64,000 nucleotides of DNA from Takakia lepidozioides. Taxonomy: Eukaryota > Streptophyta > Takakiopsida > Takakiales > Takakiaceae. A program made the translations under genes and the position numbers. How positions within the stretch are numbered: position 1 is the first letter of the stretch; every line of letters starts with the position of its first letter. Below, one piece after another: positions 46,203-58,240 of the stretch. The stretch covers positions 1 to 64,000 of the forward strand of contig JAKLZA010000009.1 in NCBI GenBank assembly GCA_030704615.1, read 5' to 3'. The notes beneath the pieces are model-generated. The model made no database searches and was not told the origin of the DNA. It saw only the letters and a list, made by a program, of their open reading frames with translations.

Positions 46203-49200
46203 CTATGATGCATCAGTTCCACTATGCCTCTCAAAAATCCCGTCCTCTCCTTGGGGGACTATCCACCTCACCTCCTGGGAATCTTCTGCGTCTTCTCCCC
46301 CACTTTCCTTAGCAGAATCCAAGACAAATCTACGAGCCCGACGGGCTCTAATAGCTGTTGCCTCCTCCCTCATCTTCATTTTCTTGAGGCTTGCCTCGTC
46401 TAAAATCTGCTGTACACGACTACGTTCGGAACACCTCCTAATGGACACCGAAGCAAGCCGGTTAGCATAAGTAGGAAGGATGTACTCCCTTTCTGGACTA
46501 GGCATGAAATCCCCCCTGGCAAAAAAAGGCACGTTCCTCCTGCCCATGAACTCCGGTGTAGACGTCCCTCCGGCAGTACTTGGCATCCTACAGTAAGAAC
46601 AAATCCACTTCAAGAATGTCAATACCAGCACAACCACAAAGGGTTTTCAATGAAATAAGAGAGCGGAGGGAGGTGCCTCACAAAATCTGGAGGGAGGTGC
46701 CTTACAATGCCACCACTCACTCGTAAACCAGGGGCTCCTCGGCCTCGATCCCAACTTCCTCCCCCTGCTCCTTCTCGGATTTTTCCTCATCCTCCGAGGA
46801 TGCCTCTTCCTCTTTCGGCAGTCGTTCAGCCGCTGCAAGTTCGGAGTTGTGGAGGGCAGTATCTGGCTCGAAGGCGAACACATGCCTGTCGGACAACGTC
46901 CCTGCCCACATTGAAGCACCTGAGGAACAAAGCGGGCGGTTAATAGCTTGCGGCATGCAATTGCAATCGGGCCAGGGGACAAACTGAGCACGTGAAGGCT
47001 TACCCGTGCCGCATGTGAGGTCCAGAATCCGCCCTTGGACATCCGAGCACGTCTCCATGAGGGTTTGGATGAAAGCAGGGCTCCGGGTCCGGCTGTACCG
47101 CCACGGTTTGCCTGTCTTTGTGTCCTTCGGCATACTAGAGTGGGGCACATAGTTGTAGAGGACATCGTAGGTTACAGGGTCCACAGCGGCATCAACAAGA
47201 CGACCGTCGTTGCGGAATTTGAACGTAGACCCTCTCTTCACAAAGCAATATGCCTCAAACACCAATGTCTGCACATCCAACAAAGAAGGGATCAACTCCA
47301 GGGTCTACTTAACATACACCACAATATGAAGTGAATGCAATAGATTGATAACTTACACTTTGGCCCTCTGTTCGCAACCGCTGCATACTGATGCAGAACC
47401 ATTTTCTGAGGAGGACCGGGGTGACACTTTTCGGTGTCCACCTTGCCACCGCATTCTCTGTTGTCTTCCCTCTCGTGGCAAGGACAACCACACATCCACC
47501 GTCATCCAGAAGCATCCCCGCCAGCCCAAACCCGGCTTTCCAGTAGTCCTCAGTAAACCTGTTCCAGGTGGGCACACCATGCAGGCCCTCCAGCAGCTCC
47601 CCATCTGGAATGTCGAGGAGAATCATGTTGCAAGCTCTCTCCACCTCAACCCCCCCCCGAGTGCTCTTGCAATTCGTGCCGTGAAGAATTCCATCATGGC
47701 TTCAAAACCAGGGGTGTCTTTAGGCTCTGTACCGCCAGCCCTCTTCTTGGCTTTCCCCTTCTGCTCCGCCAGAGACTTGTTGTGTGCCACCTTCTTCGCC
47801 CTGGCAGCGAGAGCGTCAAGGAAGCTCTCATTGACGCATTGGATGATGGTTGGAGGTTCTAGCTTTGGCCTGTGCGTAAACGTCACCGCCGAATACCGCC
47901 GTGTAGGCTCGCCCTGAAATGCCAACTTCTTGGCAGAGCCAGTCCCACTCCGAACTGACTTGGGAACCCGGACGACCGGTGACTGGGTAGGAGCAACAGA
48001 AGTCGCAGGACCTTGAACAAAGTCGTCGTCCGAGTCACTCTCTTGGGTCCCCTCCTGCGCCTCCTCTGATGCCCTGATGGTTTTCTTCTTTTTGGGTGTT
48101 ACTGCACTCACATGTTTCCTTGTCCTTTTCCTTTGGCCTTTACTCTTCTCATGCAATTTCTCCTGAATTCCTGCCTGAGCAAGCTCTGCCGCTTTCCTGG
48201 AATTCGCAAGCGCTTTTGCCTCTTTTGCACCCAACAGAGGCAGCGGAGCCCGGTTTCGTCGGAATTCAGCATCCAGCTTCAATTGAAACTCGGATGGGTC
48301 GAGCGAGCCGGGCGGAAGGTCCACATACCAAGGGCAATCACGCAAATGTTCCAGATGCCACTCCTTCACAATATCGTCAGTGTACATGGAGTCAGCCCCA
48401 GGGTTCCTCCATGCCAGGAAGAATGGTGGCTCGAAAGACAGATGACCTTTCTCCAAAAGGGAGAACTTGCAGTACCTGCATTCATGAAAAACACAATGAG
48501 GTCCCTGAAATGCATATTCCGCACCATTTTCCCAGGTTGGGGCGGATGTGAGTGGGCCTAGAAATGGAAAAATGGCGCCGAATTTCGGTTTTCGGTGACT
48601 GCCACCCTAGGGAGTTAGCCATCTTGGGAGCCCTGAACTGGAAATTCGGCGCCATTTTTCCCGGTTTGGCCCGAAGATGGCTAAGTCCCAGAACCGCAAT
48701 AGGGCCTAGAACTGGAAAAATGTCTAGGGACTTAGCCATTTTTGGAGCCCTGACTGGAAATTCCGCGCCATTTTCCCTAACACCACATGAGGCCTCTAAC
48801 ATCCTGAAATGCAAGGACTTGAAAGAAAGACAACGCATATGTACCTGTACAGAAGGCGCATTGCTGCTTTGTCCGCGTTCGGCTGGTCGGTGAACTTGTG
48901 GCTCCGGCGAGCATCTGTTATCTCCCGAAAGAATAGGTTGGTTTTGTAGAGCAGAAAGTACCTCGTCACATAGTCACGTAGGCTCTCTGCTGCAGGAGAT
49001 ATCTCCATCTTGAACTGATGTGCTTGTGTGTCCAGCTGCTCTTACGCATTCGTCGTCACCTGTGGAGATTCTCCATCAGATCGCTTTCCTCAAAAAATAC
49101 AATGAATCCACCCCCTACTAGAGTAGAAGCCCCAAACGAAGCGTGGGGAAGTACCTGAAACCACCATGTCATGCGGTTCATCCACATGTCGAATGTGGGG

Positions 49201-52035
49201 TCAGAGAGTTTGTCCGGTTTGGGGAAGCTCCACATGTCCCTGGTACTTAGGGAACCATTCCAGATTTGGAGCCACCGGGTCTGTCCAACCACCCAGCATA
49301 TTCGTAAGCGCCAAACACCACAAAAAGGAGTTGTTGCCACCACAATTTGGTTAAGAATGTATCACCTTTTCTGTTGCATCCACAGAGGATGTGGCTAGAC
49401 GATGGAGCTTCTCCAATGTCATCGTGGGCTTCAGAGCGCGAGAGTAGTGCTTCCCCACCTCCACCAGAAAGTCGGCACCAAGGGCGGGATCAGCTATGGC
49501 CACGTACTTTACCATCCGCGACTTGTGCTTTATGCGGGCCCTCACCTCCGCAGCTTTGACATACGATTCGAGTTCCGGGAGGGTTGGATTCGACTCCTCT
49601 GACTCCATGTAGAACCTCCGCGCATGTGCCAAATCCTGCTGTATTTTCGTCTGTCAAGAATGCGCACATAAGATTAGAGATCCTGCTCAACACAATTTCT
49701 TCTATTGGGGGAGGAGAGACAGATTAGCTCAACAAAACTGTCAGGAGCTTTACCCGAAATATGTAGTCCACCATGGCGTTGACGCTCAGCCTATACCAGG
49801 TTCTGTTTGCCTTTGCCTCCGACTTGCGCAGGAGGTCGGCACTGAGGGAATTGGCAAACTCTTGCACCCCCTGCTTCCCGACATCCTTCACTCGGAAGAG
49901 CATATGGGACAAGTTGGTGGCAATGAAGGCATTCTCAGTCACCCTGTAGTGCCACATTTCCATGAAACAATACTGAAATGGGAATTTCCATCATATATGA
50001 GGATTCGCAATGAAATGACTTCCAAATTCAAAGTCCAAAAGCGAGAGGGGTTGTAGCTTACGAGTTGATGTCGGCCATTGCAGCTTTGAGAAGACTACGA
50101 TCTTTGGGCCCCGCAACCTTCAGCACAACACAATCCACGGTGAAATGCCAATCGAGGTCGTTGGGGTGGGCTTGGGCAATGTGCTCCATCCATGCCAGGA
50201 GGCGATGATTGCCGTCCCACACGTAGAACATCTTACCGGACAAGTGCTGGAAAAGAGGATCACTAGCAATCGATCTCTCGAACTCCTCATTTCGCGTTTG
50301 CCAATGGGGACCCCATTTGTCCACCTCATCGGAAGTGTGGGCACGGGAAGCTCCATGGTCGTTCTCAATGGAAACGTAAAACGCGGCAGACCCCATTCGA
50401 TATCCATCCCGGAAAGAGAATTTCAGCTTGTCGATATCGCCTGGGAGGGCAGGTCTCACCACCTGCAATGACACCAAGCGGCAAAGGGGAATTCGAAGCT
50501 TGGCCGGGTACACCATGCCCCCCAGCACCCTGCCAATGTTGCTGTGGGTTGCCTCCAACATCTTGGCAGCGGCCAACTTCATATCCGCCTCAGACATGAC
50601 GTCTGCTGCAGAGGGGTTTTCCGGCAGCCCACCAGGACCGCCAAATCCAGCCTGTATGCTCCGGGTTTGGGGCCTGGGGATGTCCGGGAGGATGTCATCC
50701 TGGTCAGAAAGCTCCCTGTCGTCCTCCTCAACAGGGTCAGCCACCTGCGAAACCACCTCCAGCACTCTCCCCGTCTCTACTGCCCTCTCCCTGGCTTCAC
50801 CTCGAACTTGCACAATCCGTGCTCTTTCTGGTGTTCTTTCCTCTCCTCCACTCTCCACCGTATGGGTAATTGCAGGGGCTGCTCTTGCCCGCGATGGTCT
50901 AACCGGTGTGTTACTACCTCTTTGTGGTGTCTTGGAGGGATCCACCGTCTCTGTGCGTCCCTTGCTTACATTGGCATCTGTCATTTGGGCACCCCTGGCC
51001 TCTTCAGCTGCCTTTTCTCTTTCCTCCTGGCTAGCATTCTGTCTCGTCTGTTCTTTTGCCCTCTCTTTTGCCCTCTCACGGGCTTTCTGTTTCTTACTAG
51101 GGCTACCAGCAGGGGAGCCCTCCAGGACGACCACCTTTGATTGAGGCGAACTGACACCCTCGCGCGCACTGCTCACTCCCCCCTCCGCAGCCCGTGACGG
51201 CTCTCTCGCCGGGGATTGCATGTGCTTAGCTTTCTTCTTTTTCTTTGCGTGGGCGGGCCCTACTGCATGTGCATGAACAACCTCCATTGCCGGATCTGCT
51301 CTCCTCATGTCCTCACGCCCTTCACCTGCCATGCCACCTGCACCAACCTCCCCAATGCCTATTCTGTCGTACTCTCGTTGCAAGTCCTCCCATCCACCAA
51401 CAAAAGGTTTAAGTTTGCCCTCTCGCCCCAAGTTGGGCGATTCAAACATGCGATGAGTTGGAGCTGTCGATGATACCACCAGCGTGCCGGGCTCGTCGTC
51501 ACTCTGTCATTGACAAAAATCGTGAAAACCAACATCGGTGCAAAAACCAGCATCGCAACGAGCAGCGCAACCACCATAGCAACAATCGTGTAGCAAAAAT
51601 GAAAACATAACAAGTTTAGGAAGTATGGAGAGCCATGCAACAACAATGAAAACAAATGCAACCATTGCCTGATAATGACATGCACAAGCAGCCTTCTCCA
51701 GAGCTGCCGGATTTGCACACGCATTGCAAACAATCTAAGGTTCACTCAACTATCTAAAGTTCATCCAGCGAAGCCAGGATGAAGATGCAAAAACAAAGCG
51801 AGGTAACAAAGCGAAAGCAAAAAAGAAATCGAACAAACCAAAAGCAGAAGTGGCTTGCCTGAGAGTACTCGGCTTCAGTTGGCGCGGGTTGTGAGCAAGA
51901 CACTGGAATCTGTTGCTGGAGCTTCAGTTTGGCCATGCGAGAGATTGGCCGTCGTCCGTAGTACAGAGCTTTCAACTTCCGCCGCGGTCTGGATGTGAGG
52001 TCTCTCTCAGGAGAGCCACGCCCTTCAGGCGGCAT
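46203..52035 (-). pseudogene. Gene C: near-complete ParB-like / permuted methyltransferase-like gene (10 exons)
   Basis: Exons: 52035-51859, 51503-50062, 49943-49754, 49650-49366, 49280-49155, 49059-48845, 48475-47357, 47268-47004, 46919-46721, 46587-46203; about 1,467 codons. The first intron is GC-AG (CAG|GCAAGC); the rest are GT-AG. Order: basic start (PRRKLKALYYGRRP), KARERAKERAKEQ, ParB-like core (IPLCRLVSLQVVRPALPGD; VWDGNHRLLAW near 50190-50222), helical exons with WNRMTWWFQ-type Trp motifs, linker, LDIPDG (about 47600-47614), LDLTCGTG (about 47004-47025), ASMWAGTLSDRHVFAFEPD, then acidic and Arg-rich tail ending VPQGEDGIFE. Only two breaks seen: TAA in exon 6 (49042-49044) and a one-base loss in the C-run at 47649-47658. 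It may be a recently silenced or mis-sequenced active copy. Confidence 0.85.
48540..48790. repeat. B-type half-palindromes in intron 6 of gene C
   Basis: GGCGCCGAATTTC, AATTCGGCGCC and related GGCTAAGTCCC and TAGCCAT(T/C)TT units, as in the TIRs of element B. Palindromes of the same family lie in introns of gene A, so intronic placement is shared. Confidence 0.75.
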
Positions 52036-52239
52036 AAGTCCCAGCCAAAAAGATCTCCGTTTTTGGGGTACATGCCTCGAATAGCATGTTAAGCCAAGAT
52101 TAGCATGAGATTTAGGGTACGTATCCAGGAAGCCATGTGTCGCCAGCCCGAATGAGAACCGACGGCGGTGGACATTTATTGCCCAACTGCGCAATTAAAT
52201 GTCGGATGAAGCCCTCCATGTCGGATGAAAATCGACGTA

Positions 52240-52815
52240 AAGAGGCCCGGAATTTCCAACGTAGACGTAATTCGGAGCGCTGCACGATGGAATTCCGGCG
52301 CCGGATTTCCATCCTGCAAGTAATTCGGAGCGCAGCAGGATGGAAATTCAGCGCCGAATTTCCATCCAGCAAGGTAGGGCGGCGCTGGAAATTTCCCTCA
52401 CGCAGGTAATTCAGAAGCGGATGGATGGAAATCCGGCGCCGGATTTCCATCCGCGCAGGTAGGGCGGCGCTGGAAATTTCCCTCACGCAAGTAATTCAGA
52501 AGCGGATGGATGGAAATCCGGCGCCGGATTTCCATCCGCGCAGGTAGGGCGGCGCTGGAAATTTCCCTCACGCAAGTAATTCAGAAGCGGATGGATGGAA
52601 ATCCGGCGCCGGATTTCCATCCGCAAGGTTGGGCGGAGAGCGGAGGGATGGAGATCCGGCGCCGAATTTTCATCTAGCAGGTAAGTGCAATCCCGGATGG
52701 ATGGAAATCCGGCGCCGAATTTTCATCCAGCAGGTAAGTGCAATCCCGGATGGATGGAAATCCGGCGCCGGATTTCCATCCAGCAGGTAAGTGGAATCCC
52801 GGATGGATGGAAAAG
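52240..52815. repeat. C-flank palindrome cluster (GGAAATCCGG half-site)
   Basis: Upstream of gene C. Palindromes with GGAAATCCGG-CG centre near 52435, 52519, 52603 and 52769, plus mixed CCGG/GAAT forms near 52298, 52350, 52655, 52712. Unit length is about 84 bp in 52390-52630 and about 57 bp in 52640-52800. Linkers carry GCAGGTAAGTG, which resembles a strong 5' splice site on the + strand. Confidence 0.9.
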
Positions 52816-53958
52816 GACTGTTGCAGGGTACAAGGTAGCAGATGAAGATCATTCGAAAAGAGACGATTCACTTTGAAGTTAAGTTTTACTTTCAAGTTTG
52901 AGAGAGATGATGGAGACTAAGCAGAAGAAACATGGATTATACTGAGTAGGTTTAGTAAAGTGATTAGTGAGATGCGTGTACAGTGTACAGATCATGTTGA
53001 TACCAAGCGGCCTTCATAGTAAGCCTGTGATATAAAGGAGATAGACTGGATTTACGAGGAAGAGCATATACAGTTGAAACCAACGATTAAGAGAGTAACA
53101 CTGGAAAACGTTTGAGCTGCAACAAGTGTAGAGAGAACGATCATTATGAGAGATGATGCCAGGATACCATGAAGTTGTCACGAGATAGTCACAGATAGAG
53201 AGAAGGTGCACATAAGAGAGACAAGATGAGGGTAGTTGGGCTGGATCGCAAGTAGAACTGATCCGGACAAGCCCTGTAAACGCCAGATCGAGAGGAAAGG
53301 TGGAGATATAAAGCCGGGTAGTATGTATTGAGGGATGGATCGCACAAGTAAACAAAGTAGCCAAGGATCACTGCCATGAAGGATGCACGGAATGTGAGTT
53401 AAGTGACTACCCGTGCACATGGCGAACGAAGGCAGACGCCCTGGGCATTTGCAGGATTGGGTGGATCAAAAGCGGCACATGTTGAGTCCACCGGAAGTCC
53501 ATGGAATTTTATTTTTTTGTTGAGTCTATTGCTTTCAGTTTTTTTTTAAAGATAGATAGTAGTATACATAACATTTTTAGTAAAGAGTCCCTTGTCAGAT
53601 ATTAAAAACATTCTTTACTAGATATTTTAATTTTTAATTTGAAAAAACATTTAGACGTCAAAATCTAGAGTTTACAACCACTTGTCCATATACCACATGG
53701 CACCTCTAGATTATAGGTTTGTATGCTTTTTTTAGTAAAAAATGACACCTCAAAAACCCAAAACATAAGATGTTATGGACAACGTTTTTATGTGCAAAAT
53801 AGTCTATAGTAGTACAGGCCACAGCAGGGCCATCTACTCAAGAGGTAAACCCCGTAAGTGTTCTGGTGGCATCAACTTTGGTAGCAGTGGATGATTTCCA
53901 AATCATGCCATGCAAGCAGGATGGGGAGTGACTAAAGTATTCAGAGGAATATTTTAAA
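52816..53958. other. Unassigned AT-rich region
   Basis: No gene with recognisable features. 53500-53800 is strongly AT-rich with T runs. A TTAAAAACATTC/GATATTTTAATTTTTAA stretch is unremarkable low complexity. Confidence 0.4.
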
Positions 53959-54834
53959 ATGATGGTAGTCCCAGCCCACCAAATCCCAGAAATACTAGAA
54001 AAGGTATTCAAAACCTTAACCTCCTGTAGGTCATTGGGTCAATTGCATCTGCTCAATCAAACTCTCATACCTTTGAGATACAGGATGAGGCCACTGGCTA
54101 GGGAGGAGACATGGTCAGGGTCAGACTTGGTTGAATTCTAGCGCCAGGCTCCCCTGGAGTACAAGGAGCTGGTAGCTTACATGTGGGCAGTGGGGCAATT
54201 AAAGATTAATCCTACCCTGGCAGTAGACATTGTAATGGGCTGCCCAAGTTTCTATATTGGCAGTTACTTGTACCGGATGTTCGTGACAATGAGGGGAAGC
54301 TGGCAGCGCTATGAGAGTATTGAAAAAGATACTCACTGGGAATTACCCAAATTCCAGCCACCAGAGAGAGTCGCAGGCACTTCAGCATATATGAACAGAC
54401 CACTATATGCTGAAGCATGGCGCCAGGCGAAAGACCACTTTTCACCATTGGTCTTGGACAAAGACCACCCTTTCAGAGAAACAGGGACGCGAGCTGTTAA
54501 CTAGTTAATGGGCAGCAGGGCGACTAAAAGCATTATACCCTGGACCAAGGAGGAGCTGCACACCTACTGAGAAATCTTGACCACCAAAATCGACATGATA
54601 CGTGGGGACGGAATAGCAGAACACCCTGATGACGAAAGCTGGCCCACTCACGAACCACAGGAGCAACCAGACAGTGATGACAATAGAAACAAGAAGCTGC
54701 CACCACGACAATCCTGGGACACACTTCCTACCCAGCAGACAGGCATGCCACCACCCTACATCCCCAAGAGATACAACAAGCACAAGAACTGACGAAATTG
54801 TGCGGACACAATTTCAAAAGAGGGGGGGAATAAA
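53959..54834 (+). pseudogene. 3' remnant of another LTR element (internal region)
   Basis: Short open blocks 53959-54141, 54181-54504 and 54577-54792 with no family that I recognise; the last is Pro/Gln-rich and ends KRYNKHKN. Immediately downstream GAGGGGGGGAATAAA and TGATAACGG look like a polypurine tract and LTR start. I therefore read this as the last part of an internal region, not a host gene. Confidence 0.5.
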
Positions 54835-55640
54835 TGATAACGGCTAAGCTAGGGGGGCCAGACAGCGAGGGTCACGACGGGACATACCGGGTGGTGATTG
54901 GTGTACATTACCTGGTCACGGGCAAAAAAGGCTAAGTACGCGATATTTAGCAAACGGCGGAACAAGGGTACATTACCCTGGGAGCAGTAGTGTGGGTAGT
55001 GTAGCAACCGTGGGCCGTGAACCACGATATCACACGGCCACGTTAGCATCGGCTTTTACTAATAGATGAAGTAGTGGACCGTGTACCACTATGGCACACG
55101 ACCACTACAACGAGCCACTTTTTTAGCAAACCCTTTAGGTTGCGTAGGCAGTTAGGCAAACGGTCATTAACGACTGCAGGCTGTAACATCTCTTTCGAGC
55201 ATAGTATAAAAGGGCTGCACGCAATTTAGAAGGTATCAATGATCAGTGTGTATTCAGTGGACTCAGAGTGATTCGATGTAGACTTATGCTATGATGTGAT
55301 GAACTCTAAAGTAAAGCCATGCTATTCGAAGTATCTCTGTGTAGAGTGAACGTGAGATGGAGAGAATGTGCATTATGAGAGAACATGAGATGGTGAGAAT
55401 GTGTATCATCTCAAAATAGCTCTTGTTTTGTCTTGACTACCATCTGATTGTATGAACAAAGAGGCTTCAGTCTTTCCAACTAAGCTCTTTTGGCCAATGA
55501 GACTGTAGGTTGGGCTTAATCAATAAGATTAAGCAATCTGTAGAGATATTGGTTCATACGACGGCCACGGTTTAGCTATCTTTAAAACGATTACTTTGTA
55601 ATCGTTTCTGCAAGCATACCATCGGACAACCTCTGTTGCA
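54835..55640 (+). repeat. Probable 3' or solo LTR of that element
   Basis: Starts TGATAACGG after a purine tract and may end ...GTTGCA at 55640. Contains TATAAAAGGGC at 55204, the expected promoter position within an LTR, and repeated GTGTACATTACC / GTGAACCACGATATCACACGG type motifs. No second copy in the window, so the end is tentative. Confidence 0.5.
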
Positions 55641-55681
55641 TGTCTTTGGAGATGGGCAGTAGTGCTGAGAGCCTGTTTTGT

Positions 55682-56630
55682 CTAAGTCATAAACCAGCGG
55701 TTAACATGTGCCATTAACCGATTCAGCTGTTCCAAGACTGCATCTTCATCGTCACACATAATCTCAAGCAGATTGTTAGAAGGTAATGCATTTGCACCTT
55801 GTTCATTTTTCAACCTACAGTCTGGTTCAAAATGCCCTAGAACCTTGCAAAAGGTACATCTGATTCCACAAGTTTCTGTCCGGTGACCATAGTGATTGCA
55901 TTTTGCACATTTCACTGGAGTCTTCTATGTTGGACAATATGCAGCCACATGACCCTGCTGGCAGAGGTTACACATCCGAATTCCACGAACTGGAGTTTGA
56001 CTACCAGAACCTGCCGTGTATACATTCTTCTTTTCAAAATACTTACTTAGTGTTAGATTCAAAGCATCTAGGTGCTGATCAACCTGCCCAGTCACCAAAA
56101 CCTCTCCTACATCTTCCCCGTCCAAAGGTTCGAAGGGTGTTTCTCCAATCTTGGATAATCCTCTCTCCACATCCATGGCGGTTTCCATTGCTTCATCAAT
56201 ACTCTGAAATCGGGTTCCTAGCATCAGCTTCATTATCTCATGCCTAAGACCCCCCATAAACCTTCGACGTTGTTCTAACTTAGGAATTTGCCCTTTGACA
56301 AACAACCAATTAAGTCGGTCAAAGTAAGCCTGAACCCTTTGTTGTGGTTCCTGCTTCACTTCGTCCAGCTTCATCTTTAATCCGCCATATCCACATGCCC
56401 AAACTTTGCCAACATGGCCACTTGTAAATTCTCCCAATCTATTGGTTCGGGTTTTGACGCCTATACCAGTCATCAGCTTTACCTTTGAGGTTTAATCTTC
56501 CCACCTTGAATATCTTGTCATCTGATAAATCTCTTACATCTCCCGCCATTTGCAATTTTTTGATCCAATCAACCACATCCTCTGATTCCCTACCATAATA
56601 GGGTGCATCTACCCCTGACGGGCTAGCCAT
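55682..56630 (-). pseudogene. gag fragment of a third LTR element, three CCHC knuckles
   Basis: Open blocks 56630-56439 (MASPSGVDAPYYGRE..DWYRRQ, Gag-type start), 56473-55925 (QRVQAYFDRLNWLF, FMGGLRHEIMKLML, a Gag capsid pattern) and 55915-55682. Knuckles: CNLCQQGHVAAYC, CAKCNHYGHRTETC and CTFCKVLGHFEPDC. Two small frame breaks near 56460 and 55920. No pol follows; sequence stops near the LTR at 54835-55640, which lies in the other orientation and probably cut it. Confidence 0.85.
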
Positions 56631-56639
56631 TTAGTTACG

Positions 56640-57604
56640 TTGCTTTTCTTCGGTTTTTTCTTCAAATTGACAACAACACTATTCTATCTTACTCTTCTAT
56701 GTCCTAATTTCTAGTACTTGTACTCCAGACTCCGTTCTGAAGCACTTCATCCCGTCCGCTTACTACTACTCACTACAACAGATTGCGGCTTTTATGACTC
56801 CCATGGGTGCGCAGTCACGACAGATTTGTGGCAGAAATGCCATTTGCAGTCGTAAATGCCTTTGAAGTCATAACATAGATCACGACGAAGCCGTTTATGC
56901 GACTATATGACTCCGAACTAGTTTGACCAGGAATATTGCCATGGTGGATATGACTACCAGTCGGGGTCATGCCCATACTAGAATGACGTGCACATATTGC
57001 TAGACGGACATATGACTTCATGACTGCCACTCTAATGCATTCTGCCAGATCATCACATGGTGAGTCTCTGACATGGAACAACTTATGAGGTGTCTACATA
57101 TGATTGGTTAAGTGGTTTTGATATTGTGGTGCGGGGGATGCAAGTGAAGGGAACGGTTGCACACGAAGCAGATTAGTAGGCCGTTTGCGCTTTGTGGAGA
57201 AGAATGGAACGTGAAGCCCACATGCTAGAGAGGCGATCCAGAACCTCACTCTGTTTGTGACGTTACGTTTAAATGGTGGCGTGCATTTCAGTGTTTGGCG
57301 GTCGCGGACAACATCAAAAGCAAGCCTCATACTGCGGAATGACAGACGGACAAAATGATGCATTCAGGGGATAGACAAATTCATGCAAATCATTGAATTC
57401 ACTCATGAGAGTGATGCAAAACATTGCTCAACAAAAGTCTCTGAGCAGTGACCAAGAACACCAACAAAATATGAAATCCAGTACACTCTAACATATCGCC
57501 CTGTGCATGCCGTCCCTGTAGCAGGCCGTCCCTGCGCTTGACGCCGTGTGGTAGTGGAATAGAAGCTTGGCAATACGATCTGTTCATATCCACCCAATCG
57601 CACG
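56640..57604. other. Unassigned region
   Basis: 56800-57060 contains repeated TATGACT/AGTCATA-type palindromic bits (TTTATGACTCCC, GTCATAACATAG, ATATGACTTCATG). No gene is supported. Confidence 0.35.
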
Positions 57605-58240
57605 CTAGAACATGGCCCAGCTGAAAACAAAGATCCAGGTTACGAAGCTGCGAGTAGCATTATGAGGTTGCAGACAAAGTTCAGACACAAAATGGAAGTG
57701 CAAAGGAGATGCACGATTATCATAGGTTGAAACCAATAGGACATGGGAGCTTGAGGAGATGGTACCAAGCAGAATAACCGTAGAGATGCGGGTACTTCTG
57801 CCCACAGGCAGCGAGTTTCTTGCTGTAAGCGGAAAGACAGAAAAATGAGGGACGGCCTCCCTCCTATGGATCCCGCTCTCTCCCAACCAACAAAGGACGA
57901 CTATATAGGCCTCTTCGGCATGCCGGCTGATGCGCAGTGCTTCAGCTTGCAGTGCAGCATCACGAAGCTTGTGCTTTCGTTGAATTTCAGCCATGCTCCG
58001 ATGCCATGAAGCAGTGTGGAGAGTTTGACGTCGACGGCGCATGAGGACGCTCTTGGAATGCATAACAATGGTGTTGAAAGAAAACAACGCTTGTGGAAAG
58101 AGAGCAGGAGAGAGGAAGAGACGAACTTGCGAGTATAAGAATTGGAGGGAAGGGCAGACATATACCCCTATCTCCCGCCATCCTAAGAACCAAGCAACGG
58201 AACGGGGCGAAGTTGCGAGGCTGGGGAGTGCATGGCGCAT
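57605..58240 (-). CDS. Hypothetical ORF, 211 aa
   Basis: Open for 211 codons with an Arg-rich stretch (MRRRRQTLHTASWHRSM) and an amphipathic helix (AALQAEALRISRHAEEAYI) amid Ser/Leu-rich sequence. I do not recognise a family and no splice context or homologue in the window supports it. It may be a chance frame. Confidence 0.2.
   Translation of the reverse strand: MRHALPSLATSPRSVAWFLGWREIGVYVCPSLQFLYSQVRLFLSPALFPQALFSFNTIVMHSKSVLMRRRRQTLHTASWHRSMAEIQRKHKLRDAALQAEALRISRHAEEAYIVVLCWLGESGIHRREAVPHFSVFPLTARNSLPVGRSTRISTVILLGTISSSSHVLLVSTYDNRASPLHFHFVSELCLQPHNATRSFVTWIFVFSWAMF

Noticed and set aside
50428-51144. Plus-strand 238-aa ORF opposite gene C exon 2
   Set aside because: Antisense shadow; the minus frame has conserved ParB-like motifs and splice sites.
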